64,000 bases of DNA. Source: Variovorax beijingensis (GTDB taxonomy: Bacteria; Pseudomonadota; Gammaproteobacteria; Burkholderiales; Burkholderiaceae_C). The stretch is from positions 124,001 through 188,000 of the forward strand of contig NZ_VIVL01000006.1 in NCBI RefSeq assembly GCF_007828835.1, written 5' to 3'. Shown here piece by piece: positions 26,912 to 35,456 of this stretch (positions within the stretch are counted from its first letter, which is position 1; the number at the start of each line of letters is the position of its first letter). Position numbers and translations under genes: made by a program. The notes under the pieces were generated by a model that was given only the letters and a program-made list of their open reading frames with translations, was not told the DNA's origin and did not search any database.

Positions 26912-27511
26912 TCAGGTGTCGAAAAGCGGCTGCGCTGCCCTCGGCATGTCCGGCCCGCTGCGCAGGTTGTGCTCGATGAACTCGCGCGCAATGGCATCCA
27001 CGTTGGCCGGCGCCGGCGTGTCGAAGGACATGCGGTACTTCAGCAGCCGGCCGTCGCGGGCCGTGAGAAAGGTGAACGACTCGTAGGCCTTGCGCGTGAC
27101 GGCATGCACGATGCGCAGGCTCACGCGGCGAAAGTCCTGCCCTTCGATCCGCACGTCGGTGATGAGGCCGACCTCCACCTCGGCGTAAAGGCCGCGCGCC
27201 ACCGCGAGCCGGACCTCGTTCACCGAAGACTCGAACTGCGCTGCGAAGCGCGGATCGTCGACGCCGGCCTGCCAGTGGCCCTGCTTCAGGTCGTACAGGT
27301 AGACGTCGACCCAGCCCACGCGGCTCTCGTAGCGGTGGCTGACGCCCAGCCCCGGCAGCCGTGCCTCGTGCCAGGTCGAGCGCACATACTGCCACGTCAC
27401 CGCGCCGGCCGCGGGCGCCGCCGGCACGGGCGTGGCTGGCGGCGTGGCGCTGGGCGCCGCGCAGCCCGAGAGCAGGGCGGCGGCCAGCAGCGCAGGCCAG
27501 AGCTTGGTCAT
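26912..27511 (-). CDS. lipoprotein, last gene of the exopolysaccharide operon
   Basis: A 199-residue lipoprotein. The signal is MTKLWPALLAAALLSGC with the lipidated cysteine at residue 17, then an alanine/proline-rich linker to about residue 40. The mature part is a soluble alpha/beta domain (TWQYVRSTWHEARLPG, ... SFTFLTARDGRLLKYRM). I do not recognise a named family. It is 32 bp after manC on the same strand, so it is the end of the long operon, and could help surface polysaccharide assembly or retention; this is positional inference. Confidence 0.75.
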   Translation of the reverse strand: MTKLWPALLAAALLSGCAAPSATPPATPVPAAPAAGAVTWQYVRSTWHEARLPGLGVSHRYESRVGWVDVYLYDLKQGHWQAGVDDPRFAAQFESSVNEVRLAVARGLYAEVEVGLITDVRIEGQDFRRVSLRIVHAVTRKAYESFTFLTARDGRLLKYRMSFDTPAPANVDAIAREFIEHNLRSGPDMPRAAQPLFDT

Positions 27512-27543
27512 GGCGGATGCTGCGTGGTGCCCGTGCGGCGGCG

Positions 27544-29058
27544 CTACGGGGCGGGGGCCAGCTGCGGCGCGGCCACGGGCATGACGGCCACCACGGGCAC
27601 GGCGGGTACGCCGGCATCCGGCAGCGCATCGCCGTTGCGCGCCTTGATCGAAGGGCAGCGGCCGTAGGTGTCGTCGAAGCGCACGATGTCGTCCTCGCCG
27701 AGGTAGCCGCCGGTCTGCACCTCGATCACTTCGAGCATCGTCTTGCCCGGGTTCTCCAGCCGGTGGATGGCGCCCAGCGGCAGGTAGATGGATTCGTTCT
27801 CGCGCACCAGCGTGACCTGCCCGTCGCAGGTGGCCTTGGCCGTGCCCTGCACCACGATCCAGTGCTCGGCGCGGTGGTGGTGCATCTGCAGCGACAGCTT
27901 GGCGCCGGGCTTGACGGTGAGCCGCTTCACCTGGAAGCGCTCGCCGAAGTCGAGCTTGTCGTAGGCGCCCCAGGGCCGCACCACGCGCCGGTGTTCCGTG
28001 GCCTCGGCCCGGCCGTCGGCCGTGAGCATCCGCACCACGTCGCCGACCTGCTCGGCGCAGTCCGCGCCCGCCACCAGCACGGCGTCGGGGGTGTCCACGA
28101 TGATCAGGCCGCGGGTGCCCAGCGCCACCACGCGGCGGTGCGGCGCGTGGATGAAGGTGTCGCTCGAACGCAGCGCGCTGGCGTTGCCGCTCAGCCGGTT
28201 GCCGCTGCCGTCTTCCGCGTGCAGCGTGGCCACCGCGTTCCAGCTGCCGACGTCGCTCCAGTTGCCGTTGAACTTGACGACCGAGATGGCCTCGTGCTTT
28301 TCGAGTACCGCATAGTCGATGCTGTCGCTGCGGCAGGCCTCGAAGGCCTCGCGGTCGAGCCGGTCGAAGCTGCCGTCGGCCGTGACGGCGGCGGTGGCGC
28401 GTTCGCAGGCCTCGAGGATGTCGGGGGCATGCTTGCGCAGCGCCGCAACGAGGGTGTCGGCACGCGCCAGGAAGATGCCGGCGTTCCAGCTGTAGCCGCC
28501 GTGCAGGATCAGCGACTCGGCCACGGCGGCCGTGGGCTTTTCCACGAAGCGCACCACCGCGTGGCTGTGGCCGTCGGCCGAGGGTGCGCCGGCCTCGATG
28601 TAGCCATAGGCCGTGCTCGCGAAGCTGGGCGCCACGCCGAAGGTCACGATGCGCCCGGCCAGCGCGGCGTCGATGCCGCTGCGCACCGTTTGCGCGAAGA
28701 GCGCGGTGTCGGGAATGTGGTGGTCGGCCGGCGCAAACAGCAGCAGGTCGTCCGGCCCCGCGCGCAGCGCCGCGGCGGCCATGGCGGCCGCCGTGTTGCG
28801 CGCCACCGGCTCCAGGATCTGGCGGCCGGTCGCGCCGGCCCTGTCGACCGCCTCGCGCACCAGGAAGCGGTGGTCTTCCGATGCCACGCAGGTGATGTTG
28901 CGGTTCAGGCTGCACAGGCGCTCCAGCGTCAGCTGCAGCAGGCTCTTGCTGCCGATCAGCGGTGCGAACTGCTTGGGCAGGGTCTTGCGCGAAAGAGGCC
29001 ACAGGCGCGTGCCGCTGCCGCCGCACAGCACGACGGGATGGATGGTGGGGGTGGTCAT
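27544..29058 (-). CDS. manC: mannose-1-phosphate guanylyltransferase / mannose-6-phosphate isomerase
   Basis: A 504-residue bifunctional enzyme that makes GDP-mannose. The nucleotidyltransferase signature VVLCGGSGTRLWPLSRKTLP is at residues 9-28, PADHHIPD and VEKPTAAVAE follow, and the C-terminal cupin isomerase domain includes LQMHHHRAEHWIVV. A proline/valine-rich tail of about 40 residues is extra to the family. It feeds GDP-mannose to the mannosyltransferases and to the fucose branch in this operon. It lies 32 bp after the response regulator gene. Confidence 0.92.
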   Translation of the reverse strand: MTTPTIHPVVLCGGSGTRLWPLSRKTLPKQFAPLIGSKSLLQLTLERLCSLNRNITCVASEDHRFLVREAVDRAGATGRQILEPVARNTAAAMAAAALRAGPDDLLLFAPADHHIPDTALFAQTVRSGIDAALAGRIVTFGVAPSFASTAYGYIEAGAPSADGHSHAVVRFVEKPTAAVAESLILHGGYSWNAGIFLARADTLVAALRKHAPDILEACERATAAVTADGSFDRLDREAFEACRSDSIDYAVLEKHEAISVVKFNGNWSDVGSWNAVATLHAEDGSGNRLSGNASALRSSDTFIHAPHRRVVALGTRGLIIVDTPDAVLVAGADCAEQVGDVVRMLTADGRAEATEHRRVVRPWGAYDKLDFGERFQVKRLTVKPGAKLSLQMHHHRAEHWIVVQGTAKATCDGQVTLVRENESIYLPLGAIHRLENPGKTMLEVIEVQTGGYLGEDDIVRFDDTYGRCPSIKARNGDALPDAGVPAVPVVAVMPVAAPQLAPAP

Positions 29059-29090
29059 GGCGTCATCCTCGTGAAGTGGAGGTGCTTCGG

Positions 29091-29879
29091 TCAGAGCTGG
29101 CCGGTGTGGGTGGCCAGGCTCACCGCCTGCGCGCGCGAATGCACGTGCAGCTTCTTGTAGATGTTCTTGATGTGGGCGTTGACGGTCTGCCCCGAGATGC
29201 CGAGCCGCATGCTGATCTCCTTGGAAACGCAGCCGCGCGCCACGAAGCGCAGCACCTCGCGTTCGCGTGCGGTCAGCGTGGCTTCGCGCAGCGGCGTTTC
29301 CGTGGCCGGCCGTTCGCCGCTGCCCTGCAGGTTCATGCGCGTGAGCAGCCGGCGCGTCAGCTTGGGCGTGATGGCCGCGCCGCCGTTGACCACCTGCAGC
29401 ACGGCCTCGGCAAAGCTCTGCAGCCAGGCGTGCTTGAGCAGGTAGCCGGTGGCGCCGAGCTCGAAGGCGTGCATCACGTGGGCATCGTCCTCCAGCGCGG
29501 AGATCACGATGATCTCGCAGTAGCGGTGCAGCTTGCGCGCCTCGCGGATCAGGTCGAAGCCCGAGCCGTCGCCCAGCCGCAGGTCGACCATCAGCACGTC
29601 GAACTCGTGGGTGGCCAGCAGGCGGCGGCCGTCGCGCACGCTGCTGCCTTGCCCCTCGAGCTGGATGCGCATGTCCGACAGCAGTTCCTGGGCGATCACG
29701 CGCCGCATGAATTCGTCGTCGTCGATGAGCAGCACGCGCACCGGCGCGTCTTCCTGCCCGGTGAGGAAGTGCGGCCACAGCGGTTCGGGCGGTGGGCACA
29801 GGCCAGGCGGGCTGGCTTTCCGGCGCTCCGGCAGGCGGCCGGGATCCGGCGTGTCGGAAGGAGGAGTGGTGTCGGACAT
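29091..29879 (-). CDS. LuxR/NarL-type response regulator inside the EPS operon
   Basis: A 262-residue regulator with a 45-residue proline-rich leader, a receiver domain (VRVLLIDDDEFMRRV, aspartate in VLMVDLRLGDGSG) and a LuxR-type HTH (LTAREREVLRFVARGCVSKE, then VNAHIKNIYKKL). No histidine kinase gene is nearby, so the partner is an orphan kinase elsewhere. Located between a glycosyltransferase gene and manC, it probably controls exopolysaccharide production, perhaps through the inverted repeat far upstream of the first gene (56979-57093). Confidence 0.88.
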   Translation of the reverse strand: MSDTTPPSDTPDPGRLPERRKASPPGLCPPPEPLWPHFLTGQEDAPVRVLLIDDDEFMRRVIAQELLSDMRIQLEGQGSSVRDGRRLLATHEFDVLMVDLRLGDGSGFDLIREARKLHRYCEIIVISALEDDAHVMHAFELGATGYLLKHAWLQSFAEAVLQVVNGGAAITPKLTRRLLTRMNLQGSGERPATETPLREATLTAREREVLRFVARGCVSKEISMRLGISGQTVNAHIKNIYKKLHVHSRAQAVSLATHTGQL

Positions 29880-29938
29880 GTGGATCCCCAGGTTGGAGTT
29901 GGAGGGCGTGGATGTCGTGGGTGGCGTGTGTTGTGGTG

Positions 29939-31186
29939 TCAGTCGGCAAGGCAGCGCAGCAGCTCGCGCTCCAGGCGCTGCAGGATGGCGTTCTGGTCCA
30001 GCTCGGTTTCGGCGAAGGAGCGCGCGGCCGCCCCCATGGCTTCGCGCTCCGGGCGCGAGGTGGCGAGCTGCGCGATGGCCTCGGCCAGCGCATCGGCGTC
30101 GCCGGGCGCAACCACCAGGCCGCGGCCCGACACCACGTTGCTCAGTTCGGTGCCCGCATGCGCCGTGACGATCACGGCCTTGCCGCTCGCGAGCATGCCG
30201 CCCAGCTTCGAGGGCATCACCAGGTCCGCTGCGTCGGCGCGCTGTGGCAGCACGTGGATGTCGGCCATGCCCAGCAGCTCGTTGAGCCGCTCGGCCGGCT
30301 GCAGGTCGAGAAAATGCACGTGGTCCAGGCCGGCGCATGCGGCCTTCAGCGGCTCGCGGCTCGGCCCGTTGCCGCAGAGCACGAAGTGGATGTGCCTGGC
30401 TGCCGCCAGCCGGCCCGCCGCCTCGGCCAGCAGTTCGATGCCCTGCTTGTTGCCCAGGCTTCCCGCATAGAGCACCACGACCGCGTCGTCCGGAATGCCG
30501 AGCATGGCCCGGTAGCCGTTCGCGCCGTCGCCGGTGCCCGGGGCCGCGGCCGGCTGCGGGTAGATCGAGCGCACGTCCACCCAGTTGGGAAGCAGCACCA
30601 GCCGGGCCGCGTCGATGCCCTTGTTCCTGGCCTTGTCGAGCATTGCGGCGGAGATGGTCGACACCCGGCTGAAGCGGCTCAGGAGCCAGCGCTCGGCCGA
30701 GAGCGCGAAGCGCCGCACCCGCGCACCGCGCACCAGGCCCAGGTCGAAGGCCGCGTCCACCTCGTAGTCCTGGATGTGCAGCCATGACTTGATGCCCAGC
30801 ATCCGCGAGAAGAACAGCACCGCCGGCGCGCAGAAAAGAGGCGGTTCCACGACGAAGACCAGGTCCGGCTTCCAGCGCAGCTGCCCGAAGAGCAGCGGCA
30901 TGCTCGACAGCATGAAGGAGAACAGGTGCACCATGCGCGCCAGCGCGCGCGGCCGGGCGGGCACCCAGGTGGGGGCGCGCCAGACCGTGATGCCGTTCCA
31001 GTCCGTCTTGCGGTAGGCCCAGGCCGAGTGCCCTTCGAACGGCACCCAGTGCGGAAAGAACGGCGGCGAAGCGATCACCCGGACCGCGTGGCCCTTGGCA
31101 TGCAGCCACTGGGCCATCTCGCCCGAGTACTTGCCGATGCCGACGAGCTCCGGCGTGAAGTTCATCGAATAGAGCAGGATTTTCAT
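29939..31186 (-). CDS. family 4 glycosyltransferase, WcaI/WbuB-like
   Basis: A 415-residue GT-B glycosyltransferase. The N terminus MKILLYSMNFTPELVGIGKY is that of WcaI-type enzymes, which add a sugar in colanic-acid-like polymers. The donor-binding half shows VVVLYAGSLGNKQGIELL and the acidic motif around LPQRADAADLVMPSKLGGML. It acts at the cytoplasmic face on lipid-linked intermediates. It overlaps the flippase gene by four bases. Similarity to WcaI suggests fucose as donor, which would fit the fcl and manC genes here. Confidence 0.85.
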   Translation of the reverse strand: MKILLYSMNFTPELVGIGKYSGEMAQWLHAKGHAVRVIASPPFFPHWVPFEGHSAWAYRKTDWNGITVWRAPTWVPARPRALARMVHLFSFMLSSMPLLFGQLRWKPDLVFVVEPPLFCAPAVLFFSRMLGIKSWLHIQDYEVDAAFDLGLVRGARVRRFALSAERWLLSRFSRVSTISAAMLDKARNKGIDAARLVLLPNWVDVRSIYPQPAAAPGTGDGANGYRAMLGIPDDAVVVLYAGSLGNKQGIELLAEAAGRLAAARHIHFVLCGNGPSREPLKAACAGLDHVHFLDLQPAERLNELLGMADIHVLPQRADAADLVMPSKLGGMLASGKAVIVTAHAGTELSNVVSGRGLVVAPGDADALAEAIAQLATSRPEREAMGAAARSFAETELDQNAILQRLERELLRCLAD

Positions 31187-32448
31187 GAAGGTCTCTGGAA
31201 GGAACCGCGAACCAGCCGCGCGAGCGGAAAGAAGCCGAGCAGCGCACGCATCCGCACCTCGTAGAGGAGCAGGTCGGACACGGCGGCAATGAAGAACACG
31301 TAGTGCGGCTTGCCGGGAAACACCGACACCACCACGCCGTAAGCCAGGAGCCGCAGCAGCACCTCGGCCAGCGCCCACCACCCCAGCGAGCCCATCGGCA
31401 CCTTGAGCGCGAGCAGCATCTCGTGGTGGACCGTGTAGGTGCGCAGCAGGAAATAGGGCGCCATGCACAGGAAGATCTCGAGCGCCTCGCGCCCCACCTT
31501 CAGCAGCGGCGCGGCGGCCGTGATCACGACGCCGAGCCCGGCGAAGAGCGCGCAGCCCAGCAGGAAAGAGTGCCTGGCGAGCCGCAGGTCCGTGCCGTCC
31601 GCGTCCGCGGGATCGGTGCCCAGCATCGGGCGCGTCTTGGTGTAGAGGAAGGCCTGCACGAATTGAGAGGGCGCCTCCGCCAGCAGGAAGGCGATCTTGA
31701 AGGCGCCCACATACCCGAGCGGCATGAAGAAGGCCACCACCAGCAGGTCCGACTTGCGCAGCAGGAATATCAGCAGCGAATAGACGGTGGCTTTGCCCTG
31801 CGATGCCAGTTCGAGCGCGGCGGGCCCGGCCGGCGGGCCCGCGACCCAGCGCGTCTGCATGCAGGCCGCGCCGACCAGCACGAAGGCCAGCAGGTTGATC
31901 AGCAGCAGCTGCGTCGCGCGCAGCTCGGCGCCCCAGGCGGCGAAGGCCGCCACGCCGATCACCAGGATGGTCGAGCGGATGCCTCCCTCCAGGTTGAGCA
32001 GGCCGGCACGGCCCAGCCCCCGGCTGTACGACAGGCGCAGGCTCATGAACGAGAAGACCGCGAGCGCCGCCATCAGCAGCGCGAAGGGCGCGCCCACCAC
32101 CGGCAGGTGCTGGATGCGCAGCACGGCGGCGCTCAGAAGCGCGGCCAGCGGAAGCCCGATGGCCAGCGTGCGGACCACGTCGCCGCGGCGCACGCCCGGC
32201 GGCACGGTGGCGGCATGGCGCGCGAACAGCAGCGGACTGCCCAGCATGGCCACCACCAGCGCCACTTCCATCACCGACTGGTAGATCGAATACTCGCCGA
32301 AGTCCGACGGCGAGACATGCGCGGCCATCAGGAACAGCGCCGCAAAGCCTGCAAGGTACACATAGAGCCGCGAAGCCAGCGCCCCCACGCCGTGGAGCTG
32401 CACCGCGCGCATGCCGGTGAGTTGAACGGTGCGGTTCAGGATGTTCAT
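31183..32448 (-). CDS. polysaccharide flippase (Wzx-like)
   Basis: A 421-residue integral membrane protein with about 12-14 hydrophobic segments from residue 25 to the end and few charged residues between. Gene context and topology point to a Wzx-type translocase for undecaprenyl-linked repeat units. GVGALASRLYVYLAGFAALF is the usual amphipathic first helix of the MATE/PST group. The ATG at 32448 is 31 bp after the upstream gene. No single sequence signature proves the function; it is the only flippase candidate in the operon. Confidence 0.8.
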   Translation of the reverse strand: MNILNRTVQLTGMRAVQLHGVGALASRLYVYLAGFAALFLMAAHVSPSDFGEYSIYQSVMEVALVVAMLGSPLLFARHAATVPPGVRRGDVVRTLAIGLPLAALLSAAVLRIQHLPVVGAPFALLMAALAVFSFMSLRLSYSRGLGRAGLLNLEGGIRSTILVIGVAAFAAWGAELRATQLLLINLLAFVLVGAACMQTRWVAGPPAGPAALELASQGKATVYSLLIFLLRKSDLLVVAFFMPLGYVGAFKIAFLLAEAPSQFVQAFLYTKTRPMLGTDPADADGTDLRLARHSFLLGCALFAGLGVVITAAAPLLKVGREALEIFLCMAPYFLLRTYTVHHEMLLALKVPMGSLGWWALAEVLLRLLAYGVVVSVFPGKPHYVFFIAAVSDLLLYEVRMRALLGFFPLARLVRGSFQRPS

Positions 32449-32479
32449 GGCCGTGCGTGTTTGCCCGCGGGAGTCGGCG

Positions 32480-33418
32480 TCATTTCGGTTCGGCCGCGCC
32501 GGCAAAGCGCCCGCCGCCCGCGGGGCGCTGCGCGAGCTGGCGCATGCCGAAGGCCCAGTTCTTGGCCCGGCGCGCCAGCCGCAGCGCATAGGTCAGCGCG
32601 GCGACCGTGTGCACCCGGCCATGCAGCACGTGCGCCATCGCGATCTTGGCGCCGCCCTGGAAGTGCAGCGCCAGCACGTTCACCAACTCGCCCGCCGGCG
32701 TGACCAGGCAGGGCTGGCCGTCGACGAACACGAGGCGCTTGGCGCCGCCCCGGTCCTGGAATTCGTTCACGAGCAGGTTGTGTCCGCCGTTGATGTTGTG
32801 GTCGATCACGCGTCCGCCGAACACCCGGTTGATGGGCGCTGCATTGCCGCTCGCATGGGCCCAGAGGTGCAGCAGGGTCATGTCCGACACCCCGCCGCGC
32901 ACGCCCCGCGCGGCAAACCGCGCCGCGATCGCGCGCAGCTTCCTTCGGCCGCTGGGCGTTGCATACGTGTTGAGCAGGAACGCGATGAACTGCTGCAGGC
33001 CTGCGGCGGTCCAGTAGCTGACGTGCGGCGAGATCTGGCAGGGGTCCCAGCCATCGACAGGGCGCAGGTACGAGCCCGAGAAATTCGCCTTTCCAGCCAC
33101 GCGCCGGATGTGCGCGCCGACGCCGCTGAACAGCAGCACGTCGCTGTCGATCAGCACGAACTCGCGGTGCTCCGGATGGGCGCGCAGATATTCCGACAGC
33201 AGGAAGTAGCGCCGGAAGCAGATCTTCTCGAACTCCGGCGGATTGCTCGACAGGTGCACATAGGTGCGGCACAGGCGCTCGTAGCCGGGCCCGGCGTCGG
33301 TGCCCGACAGCACGATCAGCGGCTCCCCGGCACGTGCCGCCGATTCGCGGCACAGCAGCAGGGACCTGTTCTGGCGGTCTTCCACCACGATGAAGGCAAG
33401 GGAATGGGTCATGGTCAT
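32480..33418 (-). CDS. putative GT-A-like glycosyltransferase
   Basis: A 312-residue cytosolic protein of no named family that I recognise. REFVLIDSDVLLFSG near residue 85 is a D-x-D metal motif in the context of a GT-A nucleotide-sugar transferase, and GVSDMTLLHLWAH is a second plausible sugar-binding site as in family 8/32-like enzymes. No signal peptide. It lies 3 bp after the glycosidase-like gene and 31 bp before the flippase, fully inside the operon. Start ATG 33418 or 33412. Confidence 0.6.
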   Translation of the reverse strand: MTMTHSLAFIVVEDRQNRSLLLCRESAARAGEPLIVLSGTDAGPGYERLCRTYVHLSSNPPEFEKICFRRYFLLSEYLRAHPEHREFVLIDSDVLLFSGVGAHIRRVAGKANFSGSYLRPVDGWDPCQISPHVSYWTAAGLQQFIAFLLNTYATPSGRRKLRAIAARFAARGVRGGVSDMTLLHLWAHASGNAAPINRVFGGRVIDHNINGGHNLLVNEFQDRGGAKRLVFVDGQPCLVTPAGELVNVLALHFQGGAKIAMAHVLHGRVHTVAALTYALRLARRAKNWAFGMRQLAQRPAGGGRFAGAAEPK

Positions 33419-33421
33419 GTC

Positions 33422-34354
33422 TCAGGGCCGGGGTGCCGTCGCGTTGCGGACCAGCGCGACGTGCGCGGGGAGAAATCGGAAGTCGTCGTCCAGCGGCAGG
33501 TCGAGCGTGAAGAGCCCGCTGCGCGCATTCGCCTGCGCGATCCAGCCGCGCACCTGGGCGGCGGTGAAGCGCGGCGGCGTCGGCTGGCCCCAGGAGGCGC
33601 CGAGCGGCGTCAGCAGATGGAACTTCAGCTCCGAACGCGGTGCGCTCAGCTGCGCGGGAGGCTGCATGAATTCGCCGGCCATCAGGTTCTGGCACGGCGC
33701 GGCCTTGGCGCTGAAGCGCGCCGGGCCTTCGCCCGCATTGAAAGCCAGCCACCGGTCGGGGGCGCCGCTGCGCGCCGCGGCGCACAGCGCATCCCAGCCG
33801 GACGGCGAGATGCCCCGGGTGTTGTAGACGCCGTCGAACCACCAGCCCCTGGCAAGCGCGCCGTAGTGCTGCGACCAGTCGCGGATCACCGCAGTCCATG
33901 CGGCGATGAAATCTGCCGGCGGCGGCTTCTGCTCGGAGATGTCGCCCAGGCACTCCATCAGCGCTGGGTCCGCCTGCGGCGCGCGAAACGGCAGGTAGAG
34001 CACCAGGGCAATGCCGCGGCTGCGCAGCGCGCGGCCGATCTCCAGCGGCAGGTCGCGCGGCGGCCGGTCCGCGGCAGTGTGCGGGCACAGCGCCTCGAGC
34101 GCCGCATTCGGCGCGATGTACTGGCCGTTGTTCTGCCCGAGCGTCAGGATGAGGTGGGACGCGCGCATCTGTGCGAGCGACGCCGCAAACGCTTCGACGT
34201 CGAAGCGGGCGGCGTCGGCGATCGACTGCCTGTCGGGCAGGTAGTGCACCATCACGCCAAAGCCCGAGTCCGCCGCTGCCGAGGTCGACGCGCAGGCGGC
34301 GCCGAGCATCCCCGCCGCGAGCAGCTGTCGAAGAACGCCTGCGCTGCGTGTCAT
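33422..34354 (-). CDS. secreted glycoside-hydrolase-like protein
   Basis: A 310-residue protein with signal peptide MTRSAGVLRQLLAAGMLGAA ending near TSAAA-DSGFG. The rest has the look of a TIM-barrel hydrolase: LILTLGQNNGQYIAP, ALVLYLPFRAPQ, GWWFDGVYNTRG and LAFNAGEGPARFSA. The WFDG aspartate is reminiscent of family-29 fucosidase-like proteins. I infer a periplasmic enzyme trimming or controlling the length of the polymer. It overlaps the glycosyltransferase gene upstream by four bases. The family is not certain. Confidence 0.6.
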   Translation of the reverse strand: MTRSAGVLRQLLAAGMLGAACASTSAAADSGFGVMVHYLPDRQSIADAARFDVEAFAASLAQMRASHLILTLGQNNGQYIAPNAALEALCPHTAADRPPRDLPLEIGRALRSRGIALVLYLPFRAPQADPALMECLGDISEQKPPPADFIAAWTAVIRDWSQHYGALARGWWFDGVYNTRGISPSGWDALCAAARSGAPDRWLAFNAGEGPARFSAKAAPCQNLMAGEFMQPPAQLSAPRSELKFHLLTPLGASWGQPTPPRFTAAQVRGWIAQANARSGLFTLDLPLDDDFRFLPAHVALVRNATAPRP

Positions 34355-35448
34355 TGCATGGCTCCGGCAAGCGAGACGGCCTCGCGCTTGAGCATGAGAT
34401 AGCGCCTGGCCACCGCGCCGGGCGCGCAGGCTTCGGCATGCAGCCAGGCCGGCTGCGTGTCCCGGTGCTCGTCCAGGTACCGGGACAGCTGGTCCATGTC
34501 GCATGGCTCGCTGCCGATGAGGAAGGCGTAGCCGCCGAACAGCTCGCGGTGCACCGGAATGTCCGAGAGCAGCAGCGGCACACCCAGCGTGGCGGCTTCG
34601 GCGGCCGAGAGATTGAAGCCCTCGAAAGCCGACAGCGAGATGAAGGCCGTCGCGCCGCAATAAAGCCGCGTCAGATCCTGGCGCGGGACCAGTCCGCGGT
34701 GCCGCACGCAGTTGCCGAGTTCGGGGGCCATGCCGGCGACCATCCGTTTCACCTCGGCCGCGCCGTTGCCCGTGATGTCGAGCCAGTCGACCAGCCCCGC
34801 GCGCTTCATGCGCTCGAAGAGCTTCAGCGCGGCGCCGAAATTCTTGTGCGGGTAGTAGTGGTAGGACGCGATCAGGTAGCGCTCGCCCGCGGGCGGCTCG
34901 CGGGACGGTCCGGCCGCACTGGCCGAGCCTGCGGCGCGCGTGGCCTCCACCGGGTTGAAGATGACGCTCGCGTGCTCGCAGCGTCCGAAGTGCTGCTCGA
35001 AATCCTGCTGGCTGCTCCTGCTGATGAACACCACGTCGGCCGCGCTGCGCGCCACGCGCCGGAGGTTCCAGTCGAGCCACAGGCGCTTGGTGCGGCTGAA
35101 GTACGCGGGGTAGTGGCGGTACTGCAGGTCATGGACGATCACGATCGAGTCCCGGTGGCGCCCGAAAAGCGTGAACGGCAGGAAGTAGTTCGGAAACAGC
35201 GAGAACACCCGCTCGCCCGAGGCCAGCGCCCGCAGCCGGTGGTAGTTGTAGAGCAGTATCTCGACCAGGAACCGGCTGATGCGCAGGCGCCGCGCCACTG
35301 CAAAGAGGTGCGGGTGCCGTTCGCTGACCGGCTGGATGTGGTCGCCCTTGCACAGGCGCATCCGGCGCAGCAGCAGATCGGACACGTTCAGCACGCCGCC
35401 CGCGCCGCGGTTGAGGCGGATCGTGTCGTAGAACAGGTACTTGTACAT
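34351..35448 (-). CDS. family 4 glycosyltransferase
   Basis: A 365-residue GT-B enzyme. The donor domain shows RYLIASYHYYPHKNFGAAL, GLVPRQDLTRLYCGATAFIS and the E-x7-E type motif in LSAFEGFNLSAAEAATLGVP. MYKYLFYDTIRLNRGAGGV at the start suggests a WbpZ-like mannosyl- or rhamnosyltransferase. GAGG lies ten bases before the ATG. It is 8 bp downstream of the polymerase gene and overlaps the next gene by four bases. Confidence 0.82.
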   Translation of the reverse strand: MYKYLFYDTIRLNRGAGGVLNVSDLLLRRMRLCKGDHIQPVSERHPHLFAVARRLRISRFLVEILLYNYHRLRALASGERVFSLFPNYFLPFTLFGRHRDSIVIVHDLQYRHYPAYFSRTKRLWLDWNLRRVARSAADVVFISRSSQQDFEQHFGRCEHASVIFNPVEATRAAGSASAAGPSREPPAGERYLIASYHYYPHKNFGAALKLFERMKRAGLVDWLDITGNGAAEVKRMVAGMAPELGNCVRHRGLVPRQDLTRLYCGATAFISLSAFEGFNLSAAEAATLGVPLLLSDIPVHRELFGGYAFLIGSEPCDMDQLSRYLDEHRDTQPAWLHAEACAPGAVARRYLMLKREAVSLAGAMQ

Positions 35449-35456
35449 GCTGGACC

